From Peptococcaceae bacterium (GTDB taxonomy: Bacteria; Bacillota; Desulfitobacteriia; Desulfitobacteriales; Syntrophobotulaceae): a DNA stretch of 38,803 bases. Under the pieces are notes generated by a model. That model ran no database searches. It was given only the letters and a program-made list of their open reading frames with translations, and had not been told where the DNA came from. Location of the stretch: positions 1-38,803 of the forward strand of contig JAAYOJ010000045.1 in assembly GCA_012520405.1 (NCBI GenBank), read 5' to 3'. Position 1 is the stretch's first letter. Each line of letters starts with the position of its first letter. This document shows, one piece after another, positions 7,372-16,127 of this stretch. Made by a program: the position numbers and the translations under genes.

Positions 7372-7944
7372 TTAATTTCCTGGTCCCTCCCCGTCATCCG
7401 GTTCAGGCTCATCCCATTCGTGACCATAAATTTCATATATACTGCGAACTAAAAAGTCAAATTCTATCCACCGATCTTCGATGATTAGCTTAAACACATA
7501 AGCTAACCTGTTAATCATGAATTTGTTGATAATTCTCAGATCGTCTTCAGAAAGCTGTCTATTACGGCAAGTAAACATAGCTTTAATCGGTCCGCTTTGG
7601 AAAATGAAGTGCATGATCGCCGTAGTTATCATATTCAGATTTTGGTTTTTTAGGATTTCATCTCTGACTTCTAAGTTCTTCTTTTCTGCTCTCTCTGACC
7701 TAGCATACAGGAATTCATCCAAGATGGCATTTTTTATGGCTTTTCCGAGTTTTCGTGGTCTGTATAAAATTTTGGTTTTACCCTCTCGAATTTCATATAG
7801 TTTCTCCAATACTCCATCGGCGTACTTGTCAAAATCAAAATCCAGTTCCTTACTTAAATATAAGTCTTCCTGCCCTTCAGCCGAATAATCATCAATAAGC
7901 TCACCATTAGCCCTCAGGTTACATAGTTCTTGATAAAGCCCCAT
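7372..7944 (-). CDS. Hypothetical protein, acidic C-terminus
   Basis: I do not recognise a family. The start is placed at ATG 7944 (protein begins MGLYQELCNLR), 190 residues, because GGAGTG lies 11 bases upstream; an in-frame TTG at 7998 would add 18 residues but has no ribosome site. The protein is soluble, largely helical in appearance, with a KTKILYRPRKLGKAIKNAI stretch near 57-75, a run of charged residues after it, and a strongly acidic tail (EPEPDDGEG). It is flanked by the ABC-F leader and the 8068-8691 gene, in the same orientation. The 7296-7371 spacer shows nothing notable. Confidence 0.6.
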   Translation of the reverse strand: MGLYQELCNLRANGELIDDYSAEGQEDLYLSKELDFDFDKYADGVLEKLYEIREGKTKILYRPRKLGKAIKNAILDEFLYARSERAEKKNLEVRDEILKNQNLNMITTAIMHFIFQSGPIKAMFTCRNRQLSEDDLRIINKFMINRLAYVFKLIIEDRWIEFDFLVRSIYEIYGHEWDEPEPDDGEGPGN

Positions 7945-8067
7945 AATAACTAACACTCCAAAACAATCAAAAGGTTGTGCTCTTTTCCGAGTTGTCAATT
8001 ATCTTTATAATAATATACTTTTACTTTTTTTGACAGTCCCAAAATAATTTGGAGCTTTTAAGGGCTT

Positions 8068-8691
8068 TTAGGCGCGTTTGAGGTTTATATAATTTTGCAG
8101 GATGATTCTCGGCTCAATTAGGGTCCCAAGGCTTAAATATTGTTCCAAATCCTCACCGTTTAAAAATATTGGTAAGTCCGCCCGGTCCCGGTCATCAAGC
8201 AGTTCAGCAATAAAGGTTTTTAATTCCTCAACTGTGTATTCATTATTCTCAAGATAAAGTCGACCCTTTATGCTACCGGCATGAATATGACTGATTACTA
8301 GCATCCTGCAGGTGCGTGAGACCGCAATGTACTCCTCTAGCTGGGGAGCTAAAAGCAGACACTCTGGTTTAACGTCTACTTTTCGGCTGCAAGTCTGCAT
8401 AAAAAATTCAATAGTCAACACCTTTTCAAATTCGAGCATATCATCCGGAACAGCAACATAGGCATGACTCTTGAGAATCATTCCGGCCCATGATTTACCG
8501 GTTAATTCGTCTCGAAAAAATTTACTAAATGTTTTTTTGTATTTGAGAAACTCGCTCCAAATATGATGGTAAAAGGGAATATTGGGCAGATCGGGAATTT
8601 CACGAAATCTAAAAGTTGAAGGGCTGAGGCTATCGGCCATCCTGCAAATAAAGCTGTTGTTTCTGAATATTACATAAACCGGACTAATCAT
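8068..8691 (-). CDS. Hypothetical protein with faint MreB/actin-like similarity
   Basis: 207 residues, no signal peptide or membrane segment. The start at ATG 8691 has a G-rich site (GGGGG) eight to ten bases upstream. A central stretch (YVAVPDDMLEFEKV, about 78-91, then a helix and RKV, then ECLLLAP and later RMLVISHIHAG) follows the order seen in MreB, where a VPxx...E+ motif leads to the REVYLIEEP and VVDIGGG motifs. The N-terminus ISPVYVIFRNN could match the phosphate-1 strand. The glycines and acidic residues needed for ATP binding are missing, so if related it is a degenerate, non-ATPase paralogue. This similarity is my inference from pattern and could be chance. It lies 54 bp upstream of nothing annotated and 54 bp after nrdJ, in the same direction. 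Confidence 0.55.
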   Translation of the reverse strand: MISPVYVIFRNNSFICRMADSLSPSTFRFREIPDLPNIPFYHHIWSEFLKYKKTFSKFFRDELTGKSWAGMILKSHAYVAVPDDMLEFEKVLTIEFFMQTCSRKVDVKPECLLLAPQLEEYIAVSRTCRMLVISHIHAGSIKGRLYLENNEYTVEELKTFIAELLDDRDRADLPIFLNGEDLEQYLSLGTLIEPRIILQNYINLKRA

Positions 8692-8745
8692 TTAACTACC
8701 CCCGAATTTATTGAATATTGTTCCGCAGGAGTATATATTCATAGT

Positions 8746-11034
8746 TTAACCGCATTTAGAATAACCGCAATGTATACAAACAACGCAGCCGCTCTCATGG
8801 TTAACAGGGCGCCCACATTCCGGACAGGCATTGCCTACCTTATCTTTGGCTTTAGTTTTAGCTTGGCTGGGCTGGACCACAGCAAGACTGTTATTGAGCC
8901 CTATATCCCTATATTTTTTTATCACTCGGGAAATCGCATCGGGACAGGAGGTAACATTAACTCCTTCGCGGCGGATACATGCCGGACAGCGAATACCGCT
9001 GATCTGTTCGATAATGGCTTCTACAGAAATACCCGAACGCATAGCAATTGATATTAAGCGGGCAGTAGCTTCTGACTGGGAAGCACACCCTCCTGCTCGA
9101 CCTGTATTGGTAAATACTTCGCAGATACTCTGGTCATCGGCATTGACACTAACATAAAGGTTACCGCAGCCGATTTTAACTTTTTCTGTAACGCCGACAG
9201 TTACCGATGGCCTAGGTCTGGGGATAATTGTGTTTACTTGCTGCTGTGATGCATCTTCTTTTTTTCCCAGGGTTCCGGTGGATAGCACTTGTTCCTGACG
9301 GCTACCGTCTCTGTAAACCGTTATTCCTTTGCAGCCCAGTTCATAGGCCAAACGATAAGCACGTGCTACGTCCTCCGTAGAGGCTGAGTTGGCAAAGTTG
9401 ATTGTTTTAGAGACGGCGTTGTCCGTATATTTTTGGAAAGCGGCCTGGATCCGAATATGCCATTCGGGCTCAATTTCCTGGGCCGTGACAAATATTTCTC
9501 TTATCCATTCAGGAATTTCAGTAAGACCCGCCAGTGTTCCCTGTTCGCTTATTTTCTCCATTAATTCCTGGGAATAAAAACCATACTGCTTGGCATACTG
9601 TTCAAAGAGGGGGTTAACTTCAATGAAAGGGGTTCCGTCCATGACCGTCTTAGTATAGGCCACGGCAAACAGAGGTTCAACCCCGCTGGATACACCACAT
9701 ATCATAGAAATTGTCCCCGTAGGAGCAATAGTGGTTAAGGTTGCGTTACGTAGCTCTAGATTCCCTTCATAAATCGAACCCTGGTAATTGGGGAAAACTC
9801 CGCGTTCCTCTGCTAAGCGCTTTGATTCCAAACGAGCTTCGGTTTGTATATAACGCATAATCTTCTCAGCAAGTTCTTCAGCTTCCGGAGAAGCATAGGA
9901 GATCTTCAAGGAGAGCAACAGATCGGCAAAACCCATTACTCCTAGTCCGATTTTGCGGTTGCCTTTAACCATCTCTTCGATAATGGGCAGTGGATATTGG
10001 TTGGCATCGATCACATCATCGAGAAAACGAACAGCCAGGCGAGTTACCGCGCCCAACTTCTCCCAGTTAACAACTTTTTTATCGTCAGTTTCCTCTACCA
10101 TTAGCTTGAGGTTAATAGAGCCGAGATTGCAGGCTTCATTGGGCAGAAGGGGCTGTTCGCCGCAGGGGTTGGTGGCTTCGATTGGGCCAAGCAAAGGGGT
10201 AGGATTATCCTTGTTTATGCGGTCAATAAATACCATTCCGGGTTCCCCGTTGCGCCAAGCATGCTCAATGATCTCGGAAAATACTTCCCTGGCCGGCATT
10301 CGGCTTACTACTTGGCCGGAATGAGGATCAATCAAGTCGTAATCTAAACCGGCCTTGACTGCTTCCATAAATTCCTCGGTTACCGCCACTGAAAGGTTAA
10401 AATTCGTTATTTCTCTGTTATCTTCTTTGCAGTTAATGAATTCCAGGATATCCGGGTGATCAACCCGTAAAATCCCCATGTTGGCTCCCCGTCTGGTTCC
10501 TCCTTGCTTTACGGCTTCTGTGGCCGAATTGAATACTTTCATAAAAGAAACCGGGCCTGAAGCCACTCCGCCAGTAGATCGAACCATGCTGTTCTTGGGA
10601 CGCAGTTTGGAAAAACTAAAACCTGTACCTCCACCTGATTTATGGATTATGGCTGCATTTTTTATGGCGTCAAAAATATCCTCCATACTGTCTTCTACCG
10701 GCAAGACAAAACAAGCGCTTAACTGCCCCAAATCCCTGCCGGCATTCATTAAGGTCGGAGAATTGGGCATAAACTCCAGGTTGGCCATCAAGGCATAATA
10801 CTCTTCTGTCAGACTTTTAATTTCCTGTTCTGACTTGCCGTATTTTTTTTCAATTCCGGCTACTACGGAAGCCACCCGGTAAAACATATCTTCCGGCGCT
10901 TCGCAAACTTGCCCGTTCTCTTGCTTTAAATACCTTTTCTCCAAAATAAGCCTGGCATTAGCGGTAAGATTGGCTTTGGGCCTGGATTTAGATATCTCTT
11001 CAGTAAAACTCAATATAATCCCATCTTTCTTCAT
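8746..11034 (-). CDS. nrdJ: Vitamin B12-dependent (class II) ribonucleotide reductase
   Basis: A 762-residue cytoplasmic enzyme that reduces ribonucleotides to deoxyribonucleotides using adenosylcobalamin to make the thiyl radical, with or without oxygen. Seen: NSPTLMNAG near 95-103 and SACFVLP near 110-116 (first redox cysteine), GGTGFSFSKLRP near 137-148, the active-site N-P-C-G-E-Q-P-L block near 295-302 (Asn, radical Cys, Glu), APTGTISMICG near 450-460, and a C-terminal tail with CPECG and CVVCIHCG zinc-ribbon cysteines typical of the family. There is no N-terminal ATP cone, so the overall allosteric activity site is absent. Size is normal. The ribosome site is weak. The promoter carries NrdR-like boxes. 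B12 dependence links it to the cobalamin theme of the window. Confidence 0.96.
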   Translation of the reverse strand: MKKDGIILSFTEEISKSRPKANLTANARLILEKRYLKQENGQVCEAPEDMFYRVASVVAGIEKKYGKSEQEIKSLTEEYYALMANLEFMPNSPTLMNAGRDLGQLSACFVLPVEDSMEDIFDAIKNAAIIHKSGGGTGFSFSKLRPKNSMVRSTGGVASGPVSFMKVFNSATEAVKQGGTRRGANMGILRVDHPDILEFINCKEDNREITNFNLSVAVTEEFMEAVKAGLDYDLIDPHSGQVVSRMPAREVFSEIIEHAWRNGEPGMVFIDRINKDNPTPLLGPIEATNPCGEQPLLPNEACNLGSINLKLMVEETDDKKVVNWEKLGAVTRLAVRFLDDVIDANQYPLPIIEEMVKGNRKIGLGVMGFADLLLSLKISYASPEAEELAEKIMRYIQTEARLESKRLAEERGVFPNYQGSIYEGNLELRNATLTTIAPTGTISMICGVSSGVEPLFAVAYTKTVMDGTPFIEVNPLFEQYAKQYGFYSQELMEKISEQGTLAGLTEIPEWIREIFVTAQEIEPEWHIRIQAAFQKYTDNAVSKTINFANSASTEDVARAYRLAYELGCKGITVYRDGSRQEQVLSTGTLGKKEDASQQQVNTIIPRPRPSVTVGVTEKVKIGCGNLYVSVNADDQSICEVFTNTGRAGGCASQSEATARLISIAMRSGISVEAIIEQISGIRCPACIRREGVNVTSCPDAISRVIKKYRDIGLNNSLAVVQPSQAKTKAKDKVGNACPECGRPVNHESGCVVCIHCGYSKCG

Positions 11035-11052
11035 CTTCTACTACCATTTTTT

Positions 11053-11103
11053 GTTCTATAATTAGTGCTATAGAAATTTTACCAAACTATATATAGTAGT
11101 CAA
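11053..11103 (-). promoter_or_regulatory. nrdJ promoter with two NrdR-like boxes
   Basis: Minus-strand TTGACT (11098-11103), a 16-bp spacer and TAAAAT (11076-11081) form a promoter about 40 bp before nrdJ. Two palindromes match the core CWATATATWG of the NrdR box: CTATATATAG (11087-11096, exact) in the spacer, and CTAATTATAG (11056-11065, 8 of 10) downstream of the -10. They are 31 bp apart, the paired spacing typical of NrdR sites, so repression by NrdR-(d)ATP is likely. The nrdR gene itself is not in the window. Confidence 0.75.
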
Positions 11104-11118
11104 GGGATAAAAGTCCTA

Positions 11119-11165
11119 TAAAAAAACGGTGTTCGAATTATAAGATGAATCCTAATCCGACACCG
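11119..11165 (-). terminator. Terminator of the one-carbon operon
   Basis: On the minus strand CGGTGT-CGGATTA pairs with TAATTCG-A-ACACCG (one bulged A), followed by a run of seven T. It lies directly behind the DUF1638 gene and separates the operon from the nrdJ promoter. Confidence 0.85.
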
Positions 11166-11174
11166 CTTTTATTG

Positions 11175-11834
11175 CTAGTTGTTAAAAATCTGATTAGTAA
11201 CCGTATTTCCTCGAGGCAGCAAGTGAAAATTAGCGTTTTCATGATTAGTTAAAAATTCTTCCAACATCCAGCCATCTGATTTCTCTACTTTTAATTCTAA
11301 ATCTACACCGGCAGCAAATTGCCTGGAGGTCTCTATCATGCTGTCAAGGGTTTGTTCATCCACCACACCGGAATCAATAAATAATAAATAGCGATAATTT
11401 TGGAGCATTGATTTTAGAAGTCTGCCGGCTCGCTTTTCACCATAGCGCTGGATCATGTGTTCTTTTTCTTTCAGTATGCTTTTGGTACCTTCCAGCCACC
11501 CTTTGCTTAAGAAATAGGTGGCTTTTTGTCGTTTAAATTTAGTGTTCGGTCTGGTAAGCATGATTTGTATACAGTCCTCAGCTTTAAAAAACAACAAGTC
11601 TGCGGTAGTTGCCTTTAACCCAATAATGGCATTGCCACAACAACCATAGCCTAGCAATATTCTGTCCGCACCCTGAACCTGGTCAATTTCACTTTGCAAT
11701 TTGGCTCTGAGTTTTTCCGGATTCATGTGATAGTCGGAAGAAATCCAAATTACAGGATAAGACACACCGGTTTTCTCCATAGCTAAGGCTAATTCAGATT
11801 TTAATACTTCACAGCATATAATTACGTTTTTCAC
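11175..11834 (-). CDS. DUF1638 family protein
   Basis: 219 residues from GTG 11834, chosen because GGAGTGA lies five bases upstream and the protein then begins MKNVIICCEVLKSEL, the usual DUF1638 start; an upstream in-frame start would add 16 unrelated residues. Seen: a buried strand with adjacent cysteines (IICCEVL), then ILLGYGCCGNAIIGL near 81-95, the family's glycine/cysteine block, and a KAEDCIQIML stretch soon after. The family has no proven biochemical function, but genes for it commonly sit beside corrinoid methyltransferase genes in methanogens and acetogens, as here: it is the last gene of the one-carbon operon, 62 bp after the methyltransferase. A role in corrinoid handling or methyl transfer is inference. 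Confidence 0.78.
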   Translation of the reverse strand: MKNVIICCEVLKSELALAMEKTGVSYPVIWISSDYHMNPEKLRAKLQSEIDQVQGADRILLGYGCCGNAIIGLKATTADLLFFKAEDCIQIMLTRPNTKFKRQKATYFLSKGWLEGTKSILKEKEHMIQRYGEKRAGRLLKSMLQNYRYLLFIDSGVVDEQTLDSMIETSRQFAAGVDLELKVEKSDGWMLEEFLTNHENANFHLLPRGNTVTNQIFNN

Positions 11835-11896
11835 AAAAATCACTCCACTATTGTGCCTATCTCTTACCAAGACCTTATTCAAATAAATCTAGGGAT

Positions 11897-12706
11897 TTAG
11901 GCCTGCTTAAGAGGGCCGATTTTACCCTTGCGGTAGGCGTCGTTGTATTTGCGACAATGCCGGTCCTTACCCATTAATGCTTCGGTTGCTAATAAGGCGG
12001 CGATCATATCTCGGCTACAGGGGTCCATAATAGCTGAATCCATACCAAAGAAGGTAGCGATAGTCAAGAATGTTTGATTAATGATTTTTCTAAAGGGCAT
12101 GCCGAAGGATATATTGCTTAAGCCGGATGTAATTTTAATCGTAGGATACATTTCTTTTATGACCCTCATGGTCTCGACAAAATTTTGAACGGAATTATTG
12201 TCAGTAGCAAGGGCAATAACCAAAGGATCCAGGTGAATTCTGTCAGGAGCAATGTCATATTCAGCTGCTTTTTCAACCAGGCTTTTGGCAATTTCAATTC
12301 TGGCCTCGGCAGTTTTAGGAATTCCGTCGTTATCACAGGTTAAGGCGATAACCTGCCAATCAGTTCCGGCAATAAGAGGATAAATAACCTCGGTTTTATC
12401 GCCTTCTTCGGATACAGAATTTATAATACCGGGTTTTCGAGCGTATTTTAATACAGCTTCAATCGTCCGCGGGTTGGGGCTGTCAATACAAAGCGGCGTA
12501 TCTACAGCGTCTTGCACAATACCCATGAGCCACTTTAAAGTTTCGACCTCAATATCCGGAGAAGTACTGGCGCATACATCCAGGTAATGAGCTCCGGCAT
12601 TGGCTTGGTCGATAGCTCTCTGTCTGATAAAATCAGCATCTTTTTCTTCTATAGCTTTTTTTACAACCGGAATAGTCCCATTAATTTTTTCACCGATTAT
12701 AATCAT
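11897..12706 (-). CDS. mtgA: Methyltetrahydrofolate:corrinoid methyltransferase (MtgA/AcsE family)
   Basis: 269 residues from ATG 12706 behind GAGGAGTGAGG. The pterin-binding TIM barrel moves a methyl group between methyl-THF and the cob(I)amide of a corrinoid protein, in either direction. Seen: MIIIGEKINGTIP at 1-13, AHYLDVCAST near 39-48, the substrate-binding aspartate and asparagine blocks LCIDSPN near 72-78 and INSVSEE near 95-101, DPLVIAL near 160-166, GLSNISFGMP near 195-204, and the terminal domain KDRHCRKY. It is closer to MtgA-type enzymes, which serve methyl-substrate catabolism, than to CODH-linked AcsE, judging by IDSPNP and the C-terminal extension; this split is a judgement. 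No CODH/acetyl-CoA synthase subunit is nearby. Its likely partner is the corrinoid protein at 1241-1879. Confidence 0.85.
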   Translation of the reverse strand: MIIIGEKINGTIPVVKKAIEEKDADFIRQRAIDQANAGAHYLDVCASTSPDIEVETLKWLMGIVQDAVDTPLCIDSPNPRTIEAVLKYARKPGIINSVSEEGDKTEVIYPLIAGTDWQVIALTCDNDGIPKTAEARIEIAKSLVEKAAEYDIAPDRIHLDPLVIALATDNNSVQNFVETMRVIKEMYPTIKITSGLSNISFGMPFRKIINQTFLTIATFFGMDSAIMDPCSRDMIAALLATEALMGKDRHCRKYNDAYRKGKIGPLKQA

Positions 12707-12798
12707 GTCCCTCACTCCTCGTATAATATGTTTTGAAATCAAAATCTATAGAATTTGTAAATTCGTTTATTTAAGTTCGATATTTATTAGAGTTCTTT

Positions 12799-13659
12799 TT
12801 AAACTCGCTGATCCTTTTGCAGGTTAATGGCTTTAACCACATTTTTGAGCAGGAGGGTTGTAGTGATAGAGCCTACCCCTCCGGGAACAGGAGTAATGGC
12901 CTGCACTTGTTCCGCTACTGCTTGGAAATCAACGTCGCCGCACATTTTTCCGTCTCCGGCATCGTTTATTCCTACATCAATCACAATACTTTGGGGCGAA
13001 ACATATTTAGCATCAATAAATTTGGGTTTACCAATGGCGGCCACTAGGATATCTGCATTTTTACAGATGTCAGGCATATTTTGGGTTTTAGAATGACAAA
13101 TAGTAACTGTCGCGTTTTCTTTTAGCAGCATCATACTGAGGGGTTTACCAACTACCATACTCCGGCCTACCACAACTGCCTTAGCGCCCTGAAGTTCAAT
13201 TTTATAATATTTTAAAATCTCCATAACAGCCGCCGGCGTGCAGGGTAGCAGGCCTGACATATCGCCGGCAAATATTCTGGCTTGGTTTAAAGGGCTCATG
13301 CAGTCAATATCCTTGGCCGGGTCGATTATATGTTTCAATAGCTCTTCATCCAGTTGCTGAGGTAAGGGCCTGAAAATCATTATGCCATGGATGCCCGGAT
13401 CAGCATTGACCTGCCTTAAAAGCTTAATAAAATCAGGCATGGAAATATTCTCTTCTAAAGTAAACTTTTGAGGTCGAATGCCCATATTTTCACAGTTTTT
13501 GACAATGCTGTTCTCATAGTAAACATCGTCGGGCCTGTTTCCGACCCGGATCAGCCCTATGGATGGGACTTGGCCCCTGTCTTTCAAGCTCTTAATATCT
13601 TGCAGCAGATCGGCTTTTAAGTTTTGAATAACAGGTTTAGCCTCCAAGATCCGACTCAT
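12799..13659 (-). CDS. folD: FolD: methylene-THF dehydrogenase, probably lacking cyclohydrolase activity
   Basis: 286 residues, normal length. The family normally oxidises 5,10-methylene-THF to methenyl-THF and hydrolyses that to 10-formyl-THF. Fold landmarks are intact: VGNRPDDVYY (39-48), KDIDC (116-120), PCTPAA, NAD(P)-binding VVGRSMVVGKPL near 162-173 and ITPVPGGVGSIT near the end. Two residues of the bifunctional active site are replaced in ungapped alignment with E. coli FolD: the catalytic Lys, four residues after the Tyr (here Tyr48), is Ile52, and the Gln of VQLPLP is Phe96 in I-F-R-P-L-P. The monofunctional yeast dehydrogenase Mtd1 also lacks this Lys and Gln (recalled, not checked). 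The gene starts 3 bp after fchA, which would supply the missing cyclohydrolase. Confidence 0.9.
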   Translation of the reverse strand: MSRILEAKPVIQNLKADLLQDIKSLKDRGQVPSIGLIRVGNRPDDVYYENSIVKNCENMGIRPQKFTLEENISMPDFIKLLRQVNADPGIHGIMIFRPLPQQLDEELLKHIIDPAKDIDCMSPLNQARIFAGDMSGLLPCTPAAVMEILKYYKIELQGAKAVVVGRSMVVGKPLSMMLLKENATVTICHSKTQNMPDICKNADILVAAIGKPKFIDAKYVSPQSIVIDVGINDAGDGKMCGDVDFQAVAEQVQAITPVPGGVGSITTTLLLKNVVKAINLQKDQRV

Positions 13660-13662
13660 GCC

Positions 13663-14295
13663 TTATTCCCCTCCCGTGATTTTCTTCTCAACCAGGGAAA
13701 ATACCCGGTCCGCTCTAACTGTAAATTCCTGAACAAGTTCTTCCAGTTCGGTCTCTACTTTAGTGCGCAAATTCTCATCCTTTAGTATTTTAGTATTGAT
13801 AAGAACATTTAATTTGGCACTTTCTAAAGCGGCTTTAAGAAAAGCTACTCCCACACCGACGTCACTGATGACCAGCATACTTCCCTTTTCGGCCATTTCT
13901 TCTTGCAAAGCAATACCCTGGGCACAACAGCGGGCTATTTCCAGTGGCACTAGGGTTGCTTTCACCAAAGCCTTCTGCATAGTTTCTTCTTTAAGCTTCT
14001 GTTCCTCAGGTGTATTTTTAGGCATACCGTAGGCCTGGGAAAGAGGATAAAAGGCTTCTGCATCTTCTCTAACAAGCTCTTCTAAGCGTTCAATAATTTT
14101 TTGCCCTTTAGATATTAATTCATAGACATCGGCTTCTACATGTTGGTACTTTTTCTTGCCAACTGTCAGATTGCCGACCATAAGACCAAGAGCCATACCC
14201 AGAGCACCTACGTATGCGGATGCTCCGCCCCCGCCGGGAACCGGTTCTTTGGAAGCCAGAGAAGCCAGGAAATCTTTGGCGCTCGCATTAAGCAT
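13663..14295 (-). CDS. fchA: Methenyl-THF cyclohydrolase / formimidoyl-THF cyclodeaminase (FchA)
   Basis: 210 residues of the all-helical cyclodeaminase family. It interconverts 10-formyl-THF and 5,10-methenyl-THF (and, in purine fermenters, deaminates formimino-THF). Seen: EPVPGGGGASAYVGALG at about 17-33, the family's hallmark glycine turn; LGLMVGNLTVGKKKY near 36-50; a long helical middle; and SDVGVGVAFLKAALESA near 144-160. It lies between fhs (79 bp gap) and folD (3 bp gap), exactly between the enzymes whose product and substrate it links. Because the adjacent FolD lacks the cyclohydrolase lysine, this protein is probably the operon's only cyclohydrolase. Confidence 0.93.
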   Translation of the reverse strand: MLNASAKDFLASLASKEPVPGGGGASAYVGALGMALGLMVGNLTVGKKKYQHVEADVYELISKGQKIIERLEELVREDAEAFYPLSQAYGMPKNTPEEQKLKEETMQKALVKATLVPLEIARCCAQGIALQEEMAEKGSMLVISDVGVGVAFLKAALESAKLNVLINTKILKDENLRTKVETELEELVQEFTVRADRVFSLVEKKITGGE

Positions 14296-14374
14296 CCTCG
14301 CATTCTCCTTTCTATTTCCCTTTTTAAAACTGGCAAAACTATATATAACCTATTGTAAACCGCATGTCGTAAGA

Positions 14375-16051
14375 TTAAAAGAGTCCTGATATTTTCCCGC
14401 TATTATCCACATCAATGTTTTCAGCAGCGGGTACTTTGGGAAGTCCCGGCAGGGTCATAATGTCACCGGTCAAAGCCACTGCAAAACCTGCTCCGGCTGA
14501 TATTCTGACACTGCGAATGGAGATGCGAAATCCTTGCGGCCTGCCTAATTTTTTAGCATCATCGGACAAGGAATATTGAGTTTTAGCCATGCAAACAGGA
14601 ATATTGCCATAACCCATTTTCTCAATGTTTTCAATGTCTTGCAAACTGCTGCCAACATAGTCAACCCCGTCGGCGCCATATATCTTAGTAGCAATGGTAT
14701 TGATCTTTTCTTTGAGGCCCTGGTCTAAATCATAGACAAATTTAAAATTATTTTGGCCTTGTTCCACCAGTTGTAAAACTTCTTGGGCCAGTTCAGTTCC
14801 ACCGGCTCCGCCTTTAGCCCATACTTCGGACAGCGCTACCTTTACGCCCAGCTTCTTGCATTCTTCGCGGATAAACTTAAGTTCTGCTTCCGTATCCGTT
14901 GGAAAACGGTTGATAGCCACAACTGCCGGTAAGCCGTAATTCTGAGTAACGTTTTCCACATGCTTCAATAAGTTGGGAACGCCCTTTTGCAAAGCGTCAA
15001 GATTTTCCTGGTTAAGATCCGCTTTAGCGACCCCACCATGGGATTTTAAAGCTCGAATGGTAGCTACAATTACAACCGCATTTGGTCGTAAGCCGCTTAA
15101 ACGGCACTTAATATTAACGAATTTTTCTGCACCCAGGTCAGCTCCAAATCCTGCCTCGGTAATAACATAATCGCTAAGTTTTAAAGCCATTTTGGTAGCC
15201 ATAACACTGTTGCAGCCGTGAGCAATATTAGCAAAGGGTCCGCCATGAATGAAAGCAGGGGTATGAGCCAAGGTTTGGACCAAATTCGGTTTTAAAGCGT
15301 CTTTGAGCAAAGCAGCCACTGCCCCCTGGGCTTTAAGCTGACCGGCTGTAATAGGCTCACCGTTGCGGGTATAAGCAACAATTATTCTGGCCACGCGATT
15401 TTTCAAATCTTCCAGATCATTAGCCAAGCAAAGAATCGCCATGATTTCCGAAGCAACGGTAATATCAAAGCCGTCCTCTCTGGGAACACCATTGACCTTG
15501 CTGCCTAAACCGTTAACAACAAATCTTAGCTGGCGATCGTTCATATCCAAACATCTTTTCCAACTAATCCTCCGAACGTCAATATTTAAGGCATTCCCCT
15601 GGTATATATGATTGTCGAGCATGGCCGCGATTAGATTATTGGCTGCTCCGATAGCATGGAGGTCACCGGTAAAGTGGAGGTTAATATCTTCCATGGGAAC
15701 AACCTGGGCATAGCCACCGCCGGCTGCTCCTCCTTTCACTCCGAATACAGGCCCTAAGGAGGGTTCACGTAAAGCTATAACTGCTTTATGCCCCAAATAA
15801 GTTAGTGCATCTCCCAGTCCGACCGTAGTGGTTGTCTTTCCTTCTCCCGCCGGGGTAGGGTTAATGGCGGTTACTAAGATCAATTTACCGTCTGGTTTTT
15901 GCCCGAGGTTATTAAGTAAGTTATAATCGATTTTTGCTTTATATTTTCCATAAGACTCTAAAAATTCCTCAGGCACACCAAGCTGGGCAGCTACCTCCAC
16001 TATAGGTTTCATTTTTGCTTCTTGGGCTATTTGGATATCACTTTTGAACAT
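14375..16051 (-). CDS. fhs: Formate--tetrahydrofolate ligase
   Basis: A 558-residue cytoplasmic enzyme that makes 10-formyl-THF from formate, THF and ATP, or runs backwards to make ATP during methyl oxidation. Seen: the P-loop [12 protein letters not shown] near 66-77, [22 protein letters not shown] beginning near 95 (first part only cited), [15 protein letters not shown] near 126-140, INRFPTDT near 376-383, and the C-terminal [19 protein letters not shown] stretch. Length is typical. GGAGGTGG precedes the ATG. Its neighbours are the formate channel gene upstream and fchA downstream, so formate import or export is coupled directly to this step. Confidence 0.97.
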   Translation of the reverse strand: MFKSDIQIAQEAKMKPIVEVAAQLGVPEEFLESYGKYKAKIDYNLLNNLGQKPDGKLILVTAINPTPAGEGKTTTTVGLGDALTYLGHKAVIALREPSLGPVFGVKGGAAGGGYAQVVPMEDINLHFTGDLHAIGAANNLIAAMLDNHIYQGNALNIDVRRISWKRCLDMNDRQLRFVVNGLGSKVNGVPREDGFDITVASEIMAILCLANDLEDLKNRVARIIVAYTRNGEPITAGQLKAQGAVAALLKDALKPNLVQTLAHTPAFIHGGPFANIAHGCNSVMATKMALKLSDYVITEAGFGADLGAEKFVNIKCRLSGLRPNAVVIVATIRALKSHGGVAKADLNQENLDALQKGVPNLLKHVENVTQNYGLPAVVAINRFPTDTEAELKFIREECKKLGVKVALSEVWAKGGAGGTELAQEVLQLVEQGQNNFKFVYDLDQGLKEKINTIATKIYGADGVDYVGSSLQDIENIEKMGYGNIPVCMAKTQYSLSDDAKKLGRPQGFRISIRSVRISAGAGFAVALTGDIMTLPGLPKVPAAENIDVDNSGKISGLF

Positions 16052-16080
16052 TACGGTCCACCTCCGTTTATAGTCTATTA

Positions 16081-16112
16081 AAGTAATTGAATATAAAAGT
16101 AATTGAATATAA
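16081..16112. repeat. Tandem duplication of 16 bp between focA-like gene and fhs
   Basis: AAGTAATTGAATATAA occurs twice head to tail (16081-16096, 16097-16112) in the short gap between the formate channel gene and fhs. It forms no hairpin with a T run. It is likely a slippage duplication or a spacer element; no function is evident. Confidence 0.9.
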
Positions 16113-16127
16113 CTTTATTGACGCTTA

